Assembly: GCA_963924555.1 (NCBI GenBank)
Contig: OZ004587.1
Location: 6,588,075 to 6,652,074, forward strand
Direction: 5' to 3'
Length of the DNA stretch: 64,000 bases
Source: Crambe crambe
Taxonomy: Eukaryota > Porifera > Demospongiae > Poecilosclerida > Crambeidae
Shown here: positions 48,360-61,998 of the stretch, in pieces
Position numbering within the stretch: position 1 is the first letter of the stretch
How the letters are laid out: every line of letters begins with the position of its first letter
Position numbers and translations under genes: made by a program
Notes under the pieces: model-generated
What the model saw: only the letters and a program-made list of their open reading frames with translations
Databases searched by the model: none
Told to the model about the DNA's origin: nothing

Positions 48360-51300
48360 GTCAGTCAAATAGTTATGGCTATGCTTTGCATGCAATATCA
48401 GTGGAAACAATACAATTTCAGTAATAATTATTTTAATTATGATTCATAGTTGAATTGATTTCGTCCAATTTTGCCGACATTCAAAATCGTCTGTGGGAAG
48501 CAAGGACCAAGTGGTTCACCTTTGGACTCCAGCTACGTCTCTCAATTGACATCCTGCAAGTGTTGGGGGCCAACTATCGTGATGACCAGGATAAGTGCTT
48601 CACTTTCATGTTGGTAGAGTGGTTGAATGGATGTGGGGGTGAGATCTCATGGAAAGCTGTTGTGTCCGCTCTGATCAAGCCCACTGTGGGATTTAAGAGC
48701 TTAGCTGAGAAAATAGTAAAGGAGGAAAAAGTCTTCCTTGATGGTAAGTTAGTATAATCTACAGTACTGATATCTGATGTAGCTAACATAATGGTTTTTC
48801 TATCTGTCTATGACCCAGTTGCTAACTAGCTGCAGTGATTTCTTGTAGAATGCTACCATAACTTTGTCTTGTAGTTCTGGCCACATTAATGGTCATGTAG
48901 CCCCTTAACAGCAAGGCACACTAAACAATGTAGATTAAGGCTATGACCAGACTCTCTCTCTCCTTCATTTATAGCCCCTCCAATCAAAGTGGTGATTACT
49001 GGGGGCAACCCCTCAGTGGAGGAGAAATACTGCCTTTCCTGCACTGTCTCAGGTGCTGAAGATTTCAGTCCTACCATCACATACTGCTGGAGTCATAATG
49101 GAGTAGTGCTGGTTGAGTCCTCAGACAGCACTCTCTCTTTCCCTTCTCTCTCTCTGTCCCATGCTGGTCAGTACACTTGCCAAATCAACCTCACCTCCCC
49201 TTTCCTCAAGAACACCATCACTGCCACTAGCAACACTCACAACATCTTTCTCAAAGGTAAGTATATATATATATCCACTGCATTTCATTGAAGATGAGAG
49301 AAAAAATGAATGTTGCAGGTTGTCCTGTGACTCCTTCCTCACATCCAATGGACTCCAGCTCACCTCCATCTACCATAGAAGGTCCCACACCTCCTTTAGA
49401 AGAAGCTTCAAAAGGTATGCCCAATAGAATAGTACATGATTGCAAGTGAAGCGAACCACTAGGGGGTTGAATAAGAGGTCGCTCAGTGGCATAGGAACCA
49501 TGGGGGCTCCAGGGGCTACAGCACTCATAAAATTATACCCATGGGGGCTCCTATAGGCTGGAACCCCCATAAAATTTAAGGCCGAACTATTGATCAACCA
49601 CGAGTGGTTATAGCTAGCTAGTGGAAAATCGTTATTTACATGCACATGGTCAGCGTATTTCCCTAGTATTGAACACATAGTGGATTAATAAGAGCAAGTT
49701 AAATGTTACAGTTGTTAGCTATAGCCGATTGCAGTATAAAAATTACAACATCATCAGGAGGCTTGCTTCGTGTTGAGTTGGACTTGTTTATAATCAGAGA
49801 ACCATGTAATAATAAGAGTGAACTATGTATTATAGCTAGAGTGAAGACAGTTTTGATGACCAAAATACACAAACCTTCTAAGATCAATTTTTGCATCATC
49901 AACTCCATTAACAATGATACTGTGTGGGACAATGATAATTATTATTACACATTCCACTGAGATTTAATTGCTAACTCTACAACCTGTTATTGCAGATCTT
50001 AAAAAAACCATTCAACAGCAAACACAAGACCTTGAAGACGAATTTAATGACATCTCCATTCAGGCGTATGATAAAATAAAGGAGAAAGATATCGACGTCG
50101 ATCGATTCAAAGCTCGCCTCATGACATTACCATTTAAGTACAAAGAGGAACATAAGGAATTTTTTGAGCAAATGTCAAAAGAATTGGATGGTGAGTCTAC
50201 CATTAATTGCATTTGGCGAAAACTTAGTGAGTACTGGAACTTTATGAACTATACACTATTGGAAAATTTAATTCATAACATCGGAGACCGAACTCTGAAG
50301 CAGAATATGAAGAGTTATCTTAGTTCATTGGAAACTTTTCGACGTAACACTCGACTATGTGACTTTGCTGAACATTGTCCAGCAGTCGAAAGCAGACCTA
50401 GCGAAGCGGATCTGAAGGAATTTGTACTCCACCTGAAGTTAGACTGGGAGACATGCACTTTGGAGCAACTAGAAGAGTTGAAAGGTCACATCATCCGCAA
50501 GTTCCTCCTCCCCTCCTTTGCCCTCATCTTGAAGAAAGTATCACATGGCAGTTTGATAGTCACATGGTTGCTGCCTGCTCAGATCGCCTCCACTTTAGTG
50601 CAGGACCTGGAGAACACTGACAATAAAGGATTCTTCAAGGAACACAAATTCGAATGCATGACCATCAATGGTAAAGAATACAAATATTCGAGTATTCCAA
50701 AGTATGCAGCCTTCCTGAAGGACACCTATTCCACCATGGAGGGCAAGAACCTCACCGCATTCAAACTGGCAAAGATAATGGAGGGAATGAGTTATAGGAG
50801 TGAAATGGACAGCTTCACTAAGAGTACGATCAGGGGAGACAAAGATGATGTCATCTACAATAAATACCCTATGACAGAAGATGAAGTTGCTCAGGCCACG
50901 TGGAAGGAACCACGACTAGTTTTGATCGAAGGAGCTCCGGGTGTGGGCAAGACCACATTCAGTGAACAATTCTGTTTCAAGTGGTCTCAGGGCCAGCGTC
51001 TAAATGACTACACCCTACTGGTCCTCCTTCCCCTACGAGACAACAGAATGAAGTCAGCCAAAAGTATCTCTGACCTCTTCCACCACCCTCAGCTCCAGGG
51101 GGCCATAACACAGGAAGTGGAGAGCAGCCAAGGAGAGGGTGTAGTCCTGTGGCTAGAAGCCTGGGATGAACTGGAACAAAAAATGAGGGAAGAATCTTCA
51201 ATATTTCTTGATTTAGTACATGGTCGCAAGCTACCCAAAGCTACCATAATCATAACCAGCCGACCATGGGCAACAAAGCCAATCGTTGAGAGCACTTCAA

Positions 51301-53417
51301 TCCAATTGGACCAGCATATCAAACTTATCACGACTCCAACTCTAGAGTTAAGACGAGTATTGAGAGAAAAGAGGGTTCATTCTGACATCCATAACAAATT
51401 TTTGGACCATGTGAACTTTTATCCAGTAATGAAAGCAGCCATGCACACTCCTGTGACTGCCAACATAGTGACAGATGTGTTCCAGTGGAGCCAGGAAATG
51501 GAGTCAACCCCCCCAACCACCGTTACCCGACTCTACACAGCTTATACATGCAATCTGCTGATGCAGCACTTTTCAGGCCATAATGCACACGGCATACAGT
51601 CCTGGAAGATTGGATCTCTTGAGGACCTCCCTCCAGATGTGCATCAGCAGCTGCTGGCCCTAAGCAAACTGGCTTGGGAAGGAATCATGAAGCAACAGCT
51701 GACTTTCAGCAGTGGTGATATCGGTGGAGTGACTCTAGGACTGATGGAATCAGTGAAAGAGCTCTATCGTAGACAGGATGCTGAACACTCCTACCACTTC
51801 ATCCATCTGACGCTTCAAGAGTTCCTAGCTGCCTACCACATCACACAGTTGCCTCTCCACACACAACAGCAGCTAATAAGAGAACATGTCAAAGTAGGTC
51901 ACCTGAGCGTGGTGATGAAATTCTATTTCGGTCTCTCTAAGTTTAATACCTTCACTTCAGAAATGGTTCGAGAGCATATCTCAGATGATGAAAGTGCAGC
52001 TGCCTATCACTGGATGTATGAAGCTGGTGATACTGAGGCAGTTTCTAATCTGCTTGCATTTGGTCGGTCATTGCATGTGACATCATCTTATGAATGGAAT
52101 CCTCTTGACTACTATGTTTTGGGTCATTGTATTGCACATTCTCAATGCAAGTGGAGTTTGGACTTTAAGCATTCATTCATGGGAAGAGAGGGAATGGAAA
52201 TGCTCAGCAAAGGGATGATGAACATACCAGAGAGAGAAGCACCTTGGGAAGGAGAAATAAAAGCTTCTGATTTCACTCGTAATGACCTTGATTTTGACAG
52301 TATTGAACATTTTATAAATATCCCTCATCCCATACTTGAGAAGCTTATTTCACTGAAATTTGATTCCAATAAACTCGATAATACTTGTTTGAACAATCTG
52401 TCCAAAGTCATACCTTTTCTGACAAGTTTAAAGGAGCTCATCTTGTCGAGGAATTCCAGCATTGGTGATGGTGGAGCTGTGAAGCTTATTAAGACTTTAT
52501 CTCAATATAAGACTCCACTGAAAAGACTACATCTTTATTCCACAAATATTGGTGAAGAAGATTGTGCAAGTCTCACAGACCTCATTGCTAACAGTGAATT
52601 AGAGGAACTGAATGTTAGATATAATGATCTCTCCTCCAACAGTGTAACTTCCATAATGAAAGGTCTCCTACAGAACACCATCACAAAACTTCGCATGAGA
52701 GACTCATGTTTTTCAGAAGACAACTGGAAGTCATTGTCCTCCCAACTACAGAAGTCAGAGTGTATGCTGCAAGATTTGGACATCGCTGAGTGTGGCATTA
52801 CAAGTGAGGGAGCAGTGCAACTGGCAGCTGGTCTAGCCACCAATAAATCACTCACCAAAGTCACACTTGATGGGAACCCATGTGAAGCAGCTTTGGTTGG
52901 TGATGCACTTAAAACAAACTCAGTGTTAAGGTACCTCGATATTGCCACATGTGACATCAGAAGTGAGGGAGCAGTGTTACTAGCAGACGGTCTAGCTACC
53001 AATAAATCACTCATCAATCTCTTTCTATATGGGAACCCGATAGGAGACATTGGAGCAGCTTCCATTGGTGATGCACTCAAAACTAACTCAGTGTTAATGG
53101 GCATAGATATTAGTGACTGTAAAATAACATCTCAAGGATGCATCCACATTGCTGAAGGACTATCAAACAATTCCACTCTACAGAGATTACTGATGTCAGG
53201 CAATGAAATTGGAGTGGATGGAGCTAAGGCGATAAGTGCAATGCTGGAGAAGAACATGTCGCTACAGAAACTGTATCTAAATGGAGATAACTCAATCGAG
53301 GAAGGAGTGGATGTAATATTATCAAGTCTACAGAGGAACAGCAGTTTAACAACACTCTGGCTATCAACAAGATACAGACGACCAGCAGACCCTAGAGTTG
53401 AGTGGATTCGATTATAA
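48207..53417 (+). CDS. NLR-2: short leader-2A-Death-Ig-NACHT-LRR receptor
   Basis: Exons in phase: 48207-48359, 48450-48743, 48975-49256, 49319-49414 and 49996-53417. An in-frame ATG at 48218 gives 1411 residues: [16 protein letters not shown], the hydrophobic helix [17 protein letters not shown], and 2A-like GDIETNPGP (Gly codon 48350-48352), leaving a 45-aa leader and a 1366-aa receptor beginning with Pro. Domain order equals NLR-1. The P-loop GAPGVGKTT lies at 50931-50957; Walker B WLEAWDEL and ITSRPWA are intact. Fewer LRRs than NLR-1. No stop or frameshift occurs in 4.2 kb of coding sequence although exon 1 has decayed, so the ORF appears maintained. Whether translation starts at 48218 or at an unseen upstream exon is unknown. 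Confidence 0.78.
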
Positions 53418-53426
53418 GGTGAGTTA

Positions 53427-54413
53427 TCAGAGAGTGCGGTAGCACTCTCTATGTAGGGATGACTCGGACGGCCGCGCGCGCCGCCTATAGACTAATACTA
53501 AAGTGAAATTCTAGTTCTCCCACTTAGACCTAACAAAAGCTACTGTGAATGATTATCCAGCCTACTAGAGCCTACTACAATGTGCAGACCAAGTTTCAGG
53601 ACCAGGGAGCTTACCGTTTCAGAAATACGGCAAGCAGGTAAATCGCTATATTCTTCTTCTTCTCTATTATTATTATCAGAGAGTGCGGTAGCACTCTCTA
53701 TGTAGGGATGACTCGGACGGCCGCGCGCGCCGCCTATAGACTAATACAAAAGTGAAATTCCAGTTCCCCCACTTAGACCTAACAAAAGCTACTGTGAATG
53801 ATTATCCAGCCTACTAGAGCCTACTACAATGTGCAGACCAAGTTTCAGGACCAGGGAGCTTACCGTTTCAGAAATACGGCAAGCAGGTAAATCGCTATAT
53901 TCTTCTTCTTCTCTATTATTATCAGAGAGTGCGGTAGCACTCTCTATGTAGGGATGACTCGGACGGCCGCGCGCGCCGCCTATAGACTAATACAAAAGTG
54001 AAATTCCAGTTCCCCCACTTAGACCTAACAAAAGCTACTGTGAATGATTATCCAGCCTACTAGAGCCTACTACAATGTGCAGACCAAGTTTCAGGACCAG
54101 GGAGCTTACCGTTTCAGAAATACGGCAAGCAGGTAAATCGCTATATTCTTCTTCTTCTCTATTATTATCAGAGAGTGCGGTAGCACTCTCTATGTAGGGA
54201 TGACTCGGACGGCCGCGCGCGCCGCCTATAGACTAATACTAAAGTGAAATTCTAGTTCTCCCACTTAGACCTAACAAAAGCTACTGTGAATGATTATCCA
54301 GCCTACTAGAGCCTACTACAATGTGCAGACCAAGTTTCAGGACCAGGGAGCTTACCGTTTCAGAAATACGGCAAGCAGGTAAATCGCTATATTCTTCTTC
54401 TTCTCTATTATTA
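53427..54413. repeat. Four tandem ~246-bp units after NLR-2
   Basis: Units start at 53427, 53676, 53922 and 54168 with TCAGAGAGTGCGGTAGCACT, contain a GC-rich 'cggccgcgcgcgccgcc' patch, and end in (TTC)n(TTA)n. Units 2 and 3 share variants (AAAAGTG, CCAGTTCC) against units 1 and 4 (TAAAGTG, CTAGTTCT). Confidence 0.93.
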
Positions 54414-57400
54414 TTATTATTATTATTATTCTTCTTCTTAGACAACCATATCTCTCGAACCACTCAAGCTACAGCCATGATTTCTGGACAAATCCACTCC
54501 AAATTCTACCAACTACGATCTTTTCTACTCGTTGATCCTCGAAAGAGTCGATGAAAAAGGAGACACTATGGAGCACAGCACTCGACTAATTCAATTAGGA
54601 AGCCATCTTTTCTATAATACGCATGCGCATGTATTTGAATATCCAATTATTCGAAATCATAATATTACTCAGCTGTCTCTAGCTAGCTAGCTAGCTCTAG
54701 CTGATGATAGACTACTGTATCGATTCGGGGATTTAGATTCACCACGGTAGACTCTATTTCAGTATCTTCGACCTCCAAGTATGGCTCAACAACACAACAC
54801 CTTGACTCGATAAATGATTGGGCTGGTATGCTATTGGAGAACTTCTTTCATCTGTCCCTGCATACACATAGAAGAATGAACTCTAATCATAGCTAAAACC
54901 ATAAAAGAGAGGAAAAAAGACCAGGAACAAGTAAGGGAAAAAGCATTTCGTGAAATGAAAAAAAGATGTAGGGATGACCACTGCTCAAAAAAGTAAGGAA
55001 ACAAGAAGGATGGAAATGGGATCAATCTTTGTTCTGTATATCCAGCCAACAATCCCTACATATACGTCAGGTAACTTCAGATTATAGTGTAGTAATGTGT
55101 GTATATGTAGGGATTGTTGGCTGGATATACAGAACAAAGATTGATCCCATTTCCATCCTTCTTGTTTCCTTACTTTTTTGAGCAGTGGTCATCCCTACAT
55201 CTTTTTTTCATTTCACGAAATGCTTTTTCCCTTATTATTATTATTCTTCTTCTTATTATTCTTCTTAGACAACCATATCTCTCGAACCACTCAAGCTACA
55301 GCTATGATTTCTGGACAAATCCACTCCAAATTCTACGAACTACGATCTTTTCTACTCGTTGATCCTCGAAAGAGTCGATGAAAAAGGAGACACTAAGGAG
55401 CACAGCACTCGACTAATTCAATTAAGAAGCCATCTTTTCTATAATACGCATGCGCATGTATTTGATATCCAATTATTCGAAATTATAATATTATTCAGCT
55501 GCCTCTAGCTAGCTAGCTAGGTATAGGTATATGTAGCTAGAATAGTGATGATGATGATAGACTACTGTATCGACTCGGGGATTTAGATTCAACAAGGTAG
55601 ACTCTATTTCAGCATCTTTTACCTCCACCTTGACTCGTTGATAGTGATTGGGCTGGTATGCTATTGGAGAACTATTCTTCTTTCATCTGTCCCTGCATAC
55701 ACATAGAAGAATGAACTCTATACATAGCTAAAACCATAAAAGAGAGGAAAAAAAGACCAGGAACAAGTAAGGGAAAAAGCATTTCGTGAAATGAAAAAAG
55801 ATGTAGGGATGACCACTGCACAAAAAAGTAAGGAAACAAGAAGGATGGAATCTTTGTTCTGTATATCCAGCCAACAATCCCTACATGTACGTACATTACT
55901 ACACTATAATCTGAAGTTACCCGACGTATATGTAGGGATTGTTGGCTGGATATACAGAACAAAGATTCCATCCTTCTTGTTTCCTTACTTTTTTGTGCAG
56001 TGGTCATCCCTACATCTTTTTTCATTTCACGAAATGCTTTTTCCCTTACTTGTTATTATTATTCTTCTTCTTATTATTCTTCTTAGACAACCATATCTCT
56101 CGAACCACTCAAGCTACAGCTATGATTTCTGGACAAATCCACTCCAAATTCTACGAACTACGATCTTTTCTACTCGTTGATCCTCGAAAGAGTCGATGAA
56201 AAAGGAGACACTAAGGAGCACAGCACTCGACTAATTCAATTAAGAAGCCATCTTTTCTATAATACGCATGCGCATGTATTTGATATCCAATTATTCGAAA
56301 TTATAATATTATTCAGCTGCCTCTAGCTAGCTAGCTAGGTATAGGTATATGTAGCTAGAATAGTGATGATGATGATAGACTACTGTATCGACTCGGGGAT
56401 TTAGATTCAACAAGGTAGACTCTATTTCAGCATCTTTTACCTCCACCTTGACTCGTTGATAGTGATTGGGCTGGTATGCTATTGGAGAACTATTCTTCTT
56501 TCATCTGTCCCTGCATACACATAGAAGAATGAACTCTATACATAGCTAAAACCATAAAAGAGAGGAAAAAAAGACCAGGAACAAGTAAGGGAAAAAGCAT
56601 TTCGTGAAATGAAAAAAGATGTAGGGATGACCACTGCACAAAAAAGTAAGGAAACAAGAAGGATGGAATCTTTGTTCTGTATATCCAGCCAACAATCCCT
56701 ACATGTACGTACATTACTACACTATAATCTGAAGTTACCCGACGTATATGTAGGGATTGTTGGCTGGATATACAGAACAAAGATTCCATCCTTCTTGTTT
56801 CCTTACTTTTTTGTGCAGTGGTCATCCCTACATCTTTTTTCATTTCACGAAATGCTTTTTCCCTTACTTGTTATTATTATTATTATTATTCTTCTTCTTC
56901 TTAGACAACCATATCTCTCGAACCACTCAAGCTACAGCCATGATTTCTGGACAAATCCACTCCAAATTCTACCAACTACGATCTTTTCTACTCGTTGATC
57001 CTCGAAAGAGTCGATGAAAAAGGAGACACTATGGAGCACAGCACTCGACTAATTCAATTAGGAAGCCATCTTTTCTATAATACGCATGCGCATGTATTTG
57101 AATATCCAATTATTCGAAATCATAATATTACTCAGCTGTCTCTAGCTAGCTAGCTAGCTCTAGATAATGATGATGATAGACTACTGTATCGATTCGGGGA
57201 TTTAGATTCACCACGGTAGACTCTATTTCAGCATCTTCGACCTCCAAGTATGGCTCAACAACACAACACCTTGACTCGATAAATGATTGGGCTGGTATGC
57301 TATTGGAGAACTTCTTTCATCTGTCCCTGCATACACATAGAAGAATGAACTCTAATCATAGCTAAAACCATAAAAGAGAGGAAAAAAGACCAGGAACAAG

Positions 57401-57715
57401 TAAGGGAAAAAGCATTTCGTGAAATGAAAAAAAGATGTAGGGATGACCACTGCTCAAAAAAGTAAGGAAACAAGAAGGATGGAAATGGGATCAATCTTTG
57501 TTCTGTATATCCAGCCAACAATCCCTACATATACGTCAGGTAACTTCAGATTATAGTGTAGTAATGTGTGTATATGTAGGGATTGTTGGGTGGATATACA
57601 GAACAAAGATTGATCCCATTTCCATCCTTCTTGTTTCCTTACTTTTTTGAGCAGTGGTCATCCCTACATCTTTTTTTCATTTCACGAAATGCTTTTTCCC
57701 TTACTTGTATAATAT
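54414..57715. repeat. Four ~820-bp units each containing a ~330-bp foldback
   Basis: Each unit has a unique-type part (from 'gacaaccatatctctcgaac', near 54440, 55267, 56093 and 56905) and a foldback part (54900-55235, 55760-56050, 56578-56868, 57385-57708) whose arms run from 'acaagtaagggaaaaagc' to its complement. Units 2 and 3 are nearly identical, as are units 1 and 4. All open frames here read through the palindromes. A related foldback lies at 9700-9880. Confidence 0.93.
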
Positions 57716-58850
57716 TATGTCCGTAGTGAGAATCCATGAGTGTGTGATATGTCATGGGGGAATTAATATTTTGTAAAGCTTAGTTCAAAGGAACCTTTCT
57801 CATGTATTCTACACTCAACAGTAATAAGCCTGGGTTCAAGGCTACAGTATTAAGCAGATTCTACCAAGTGTACTCTTACCTGTACTACAGTATACATGTG
57901 GCCTTACCTACTGTTATTTCATTATCATGTGTTACAGGTCCTGGAATTGCAACTCAACTACGTCACTAATTGCACATGAACTCCATTGGCTAAGACAAGC
58001 AGAAACAAAGCAAGGAAAATTAACCAATTGGCTTTACCACTACCCCATATTATCACAACTTAACATACACTTCCACCTTACACTAATTTATCACCTAAAT
58101 GGATTTTTTTTGTGTGTAGAAAATATTTTTTGTCACTAGAGTTCTAGTTCTTCAGATTCAGCCAGCCATGTCTATTGGTCTCCATGATAGGTAGGCATGG
58201 CTGGACTCCAACTATATTATCATAGTACTCCCACACAGCAACAGATTATTAAAGTTCGATCTTTTGTTGCAAGGAAAACTGAAAAGCTTGGTTTGCCATG
58301 CCATGTTTCTGTGTTGAGTGAATCTGAACAGTTATCTGAGCTAGCTTAGCCTATAGAAAGAGAGAACTTAATCTATTTCACTGGATGTTATAGCAAGAAG
58401 TTAACAACTTACAATAATTTTCATGGGATGAAAAAAAATTCTTTGGCTATGAGAACAAGGACACCGAAGAAAGGAATTCTAGTTTTATATTGCCTACAAC
58501 CTTTGACCTGCCATCAATGCTCTCATTTTTATAAACCACAAAAATTATACCTATGAAAAATTTCAGCACCAGTTATTAGACTTATGAAGTCAAACATCTT
58601 TATTTTAACTATAATTTTTTTTACAAGAATGATTAAAAATAATAATTATAAAGTTACTAAAAGTTCATAATCAAACCCAAAAAATTATGTACAGTAATAA
58701 TTTAAAATATGATAATCTTCATTAGCATAATTATAACTTACAACTATCATGTATAGCTAAATAAAACTAAATCTTACGGCTATTTATAGTTACATGGTGT
58801 TCTTAATATAGTAACAATTACAAGTAAAGTATCACTAGTACTCATATAGT
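57716..58850. other. Displaced 3' flank of NLR-2 and intergenic AT-rich DNA
   Basis: 'tccatgagtgtgtgatatgt' and 'aattaatattttgtaaagct' match the sequence directly after the NLR-1 stop (44735-44810), and 'ggaattgcaactcaactacg' matches 45240. The array therefore split the original 3' flank. From about 58010 to 58850 the sequence is AT-rich with no exon recognised. Confidence 0.8.
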
Positions 58851-58853
58851 TAA

Positions 58854-61665
58854 CTATATGTGAGCATGCTTTCTATGAGGGATATCCTTAAATATGTTAT
58901 GTGTACTCAATTCATTGGCAACCATATTGTGATCCTTAAAAGCATTTACTGGATTACTCAGACCAGACGCAGTAGAAACATCATTCTCTAAATCAAATTG
59001 ATCCAAAACTGGCACAACAGTGCCCAAAGCTTTTCCCACTCTCACTATTGCACCTTCAGTCTTGTTAGCTCCCAAGCATTTAATGCACTCCTTTACCACA
59101 CGGTTTAGATGTTCCATATGGAGATCTGCAGCAATATTTTTTCCTGTACGGCCATGAACATTTATAAATTGTCCCCATAGTAACTCAGTTTTGTGCCTTG
59201 GCGATAGAATGTAATCATGCTGATATAGCATTCTCAATACTTCATTGGCATAGTTCGTACGCCCACTACTATAAAATATTGAAAGTAGGTACCTCCAACA
59301 TCGTAAGACTCTTTTCCCATCCCCTTCCTTGATGGCATCAGAATATTCTAAGTAAAAGCAACCCAAGCTTAGGATTTCAATGGCATATCCTCTCTTTTTG
59401 TCTTCAGAAGGCTTAGGGACATCATAAAATGAAAAATTTACATATTTTTCTACAAAGAGTATGGGATGAAGTTTAGCTTTGGAGATGCTAATCACTTCTG
59501 AGTTTTCCAAAGTATAAGGCTCCTTGTAGCACTTTGCTGGAACGTACTTATGTACTTTTGTCATGATATCAACCATGCCATCTGTTGTTTTCATTTTAAA
59601 GTATGATACCAAGAGGAACCTAAAATTAATCAAAAGGATAAATAATACAAAACATAATAATTATTATAACATACCACATCTGATTTCTTTGACATTTCCT
59701 TAGTATATTGATGAGGTATGTGCCATTGCACTACATCTGAAAAACTGAAATTTAAAGAGTCAAAGTGGTTAACCAAGATACGGGAAATAAGAATAGCCAT
59801 ATTTTGTTGAAGTGCATGATCATCCTCAGTGGTGGGTAGAAGTGATAAAGCACATGCTTTGTGACTCAAATGACATGGTGGCGGAGGAGGTGTATGAAGT
59901 TGTTCACTTGTATCAATTCGGTTAGATACAGCAAAGAAGTGAAAATAATGCAGTAAATCCTAACCTCATATACCTGGGTTTTATTGACTTGTCAATATTG
60001 TCGCCCACTATTGAATAGCTTCGTAAATTTGAGTTGGGCATGGCACTTCCTCCCTGTGTTGTAGCAAGTGCTACAACTGGATCTGAACGGATAATGTGGT
60101 CACCAGAATCTGGCATCATCTCTTCTTCTTCTTCACTATCGATATCACCATTTGACTCATCACTGCTTGTTATAGGGGAGAATGGCGGAGTACTGATGTC
60201 ACTGGAACAATGTCCATCTGATTCAAACTCGTTACTGGAAACATCAGATTCTGATTCTTCTGATGGTAAAACCATGGCAGGTTGGTCTTCCTGTAATTAC
60301 GCTATAGCTAGCTAATGACATTATGAAAGGTATAATTATAAAAACCTGCTGTGAATTTGAACTCTCCATGCTTCGAAGCAAACAGTCCCTCCACTCCAGT
60401 ACTCTAGCATCATAGTTTATTCCAAGCTGGTCAATCAAGCAAAGTACTGACTGATGTGACATACAGAAATTCAATTTTTGCAGACGAGTGTAGACCTAGT
60501 AAAGTCGTAATTCCATAAGTCAATTATCATGCACAGTGAAATTACCTGCTTTGATGTGTGTCCTGAATAAAGAATAACAGAGAGTATCCTCTAACTAGGC
60601 TCATTTTTTGATATCGGTGCTTCAATAGTATAGAGACACATACACTACTGCATTCCTGTTAGCTTTTGCTCTCCTTGTCCTGGTTGAAGCATACAGAATA
60701 TGCAAAAGAACTGGAGCATGAACAGTGAGTTCAGCCAGAATTATGTCCCAAGAGAAACTTTTCATAACATCACTGTCCTGACTTTGCAGCACTGAACTGA
60801 CAGAATTTGAAATCATTGTTTTCATCTCTCTCCGTATGACAATTCCTAACTGATTGATAATGCACTTCCTAGTTGTAGGGTCTTTAAAGCACTCCCTTGC
60901 CATGGAAACTCTGCTCCCCCTAGCCACTGCTTTGCCGATATATTTCCTACTTGGTGCTAATACAAAAGTTTTCGGCTGTTTATATCCGATGTGAACCTGC
61001 ATTAATGATCTAGGTAGGTGCAAAGAACTACTTGCTAGACTAGGGAGGAGATTTATTTTTATAGTGTAATTTTGCATACCCCAACGTCTGGAGAATGAGT
61101 AGGAGACGGGTATGAAGTGCTTGCACTGATGGAAGATTGAAGCCTCATTCGCTTTGGTTGCCCTGAAGGTATCTTATCAATAGCTTTAGCTAAATTCGCC
61201 TCTATTTTCTCCTTGAGAGCAATGTACCTTTCATAGGTAGAGAAGCACCCTCTACACATAAACCCAGGGACCACACTCACATCCACTAAAGATTTCCAAA
61301 GTGAGAGCACATGCTTGGATTTTGGAACATCAAGGAGCCTTCTGTCATACTTTTTTTCTATATCTGAGCCACAACCATAGCAGATAGCTATACATCTTTG
61401 CACTGCAGCAGCATATAACCACGTGTTGTTCTTATTACTTACCGCAATTACGCAGCATGACCACAAGCTGACCATAATGGAAATTCCAATCTGACAACTC
61501 GTATGTTACCAGACTCTCCCCTCGCGCTTCGCACTCGGGGTGTGGCTGGCTACGCCAGACTAGCCCACGCCCATATGCCATCAGGCAGAGTCCAAAAAAC
61601 ATGACGCGCGCGCGTCGTGTGCAGTGGATGTATAACCACGCCCATATTACGAGCTCCTCCCACAC
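58854..61665 (-). pseudogene. DUF6589-family gene, apparently decayed
   Basis: Pieces on the minus strand: an N-terminal exon (61443-61665) ending LVVMLRNC; exon 61080-61402 with CYGCGS and CRGC zinc-binding pairs; a segment from 60996 (VHIGYKQPKTFVLAPSRK); one with SVLCLIDQLGINYDARVLEW; an acidic Ser-rich part leading to YSIVGDNIDKSIKPR; then LHYFHFFAVSNRID; and the C-terminal core with SSGRTNYANEVLRML and ADLHMEHLNRVVKECIK, the hallmark of DUF6589 proteins. This family is widespread and multi-copy in cnidarians and sponges and is suspected to be transposon-derived. Two single-base frame breaks (near 59950-59970, after KPRYM, and near 59597, where one extra T precedes KMKTTDGM) suggest a recent pseudogene. 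Sequencing error is the alternative. Confidence 0.7.
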
Positions 61666-61673
61666 ATGTAGAT

Positions 61674-61998
61674 CAACAAACTTGCTTGGTTTTGTAAATT
61701 AGAAAGAGTCCAGTACATGTACTGATAGAAGCTATTAACTAGCTAACTAAATCGGAGCTAGCTAGCTTAACCCATCGAGCAAAATCTTTCAGCGGAATCT
61801 TTCCGAGAAAGAGAGAGGTAGCGTATTGTCACAGGTGAGGTGGGACATCATTTTAGCCTAGATAAAAAAAGTTGACAGTGGCTTCAACTTCCCCATGAGA
61901 TTTAGTGTGGTGTTTTGATGTGGGAAGAAAAGATGCCAGCCACTGAAGAGGTGAATTCACCATGGCCTTGTTTTCTTGCACAGATTCTGTCAGTAGTC
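61674..61998. promoter_or_regulatory. Interval between DUF6589 gene and NLR-3 start
   Basis: About 330 bp between divergent genes. AGCTAGCT-rich patches lie at 61735-61770. The frame of NLR-3 exon 1 is open upstream to an ATG at 61915 through a TTGCACAG|ATTCTG acceptor-like site, so a 5' leader intron ending at about 61980 is possible. Confidence 0.35.

Noticed and set aside
53427-54413. CRISPR-like regular array
   Set aside because: Units are full tandem copies of about 246 bp without unique spacers, and the host is a eukaryote.
54831-57521. Repeated short frames such as 'MLAGYTEQR...' and 'MKKDVGMTTAQKS...'
   Set aside because: Each is found on both strands because the sequence is palindromic, and each differs between units only where the repeat differs. 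No sign of codon constraint.
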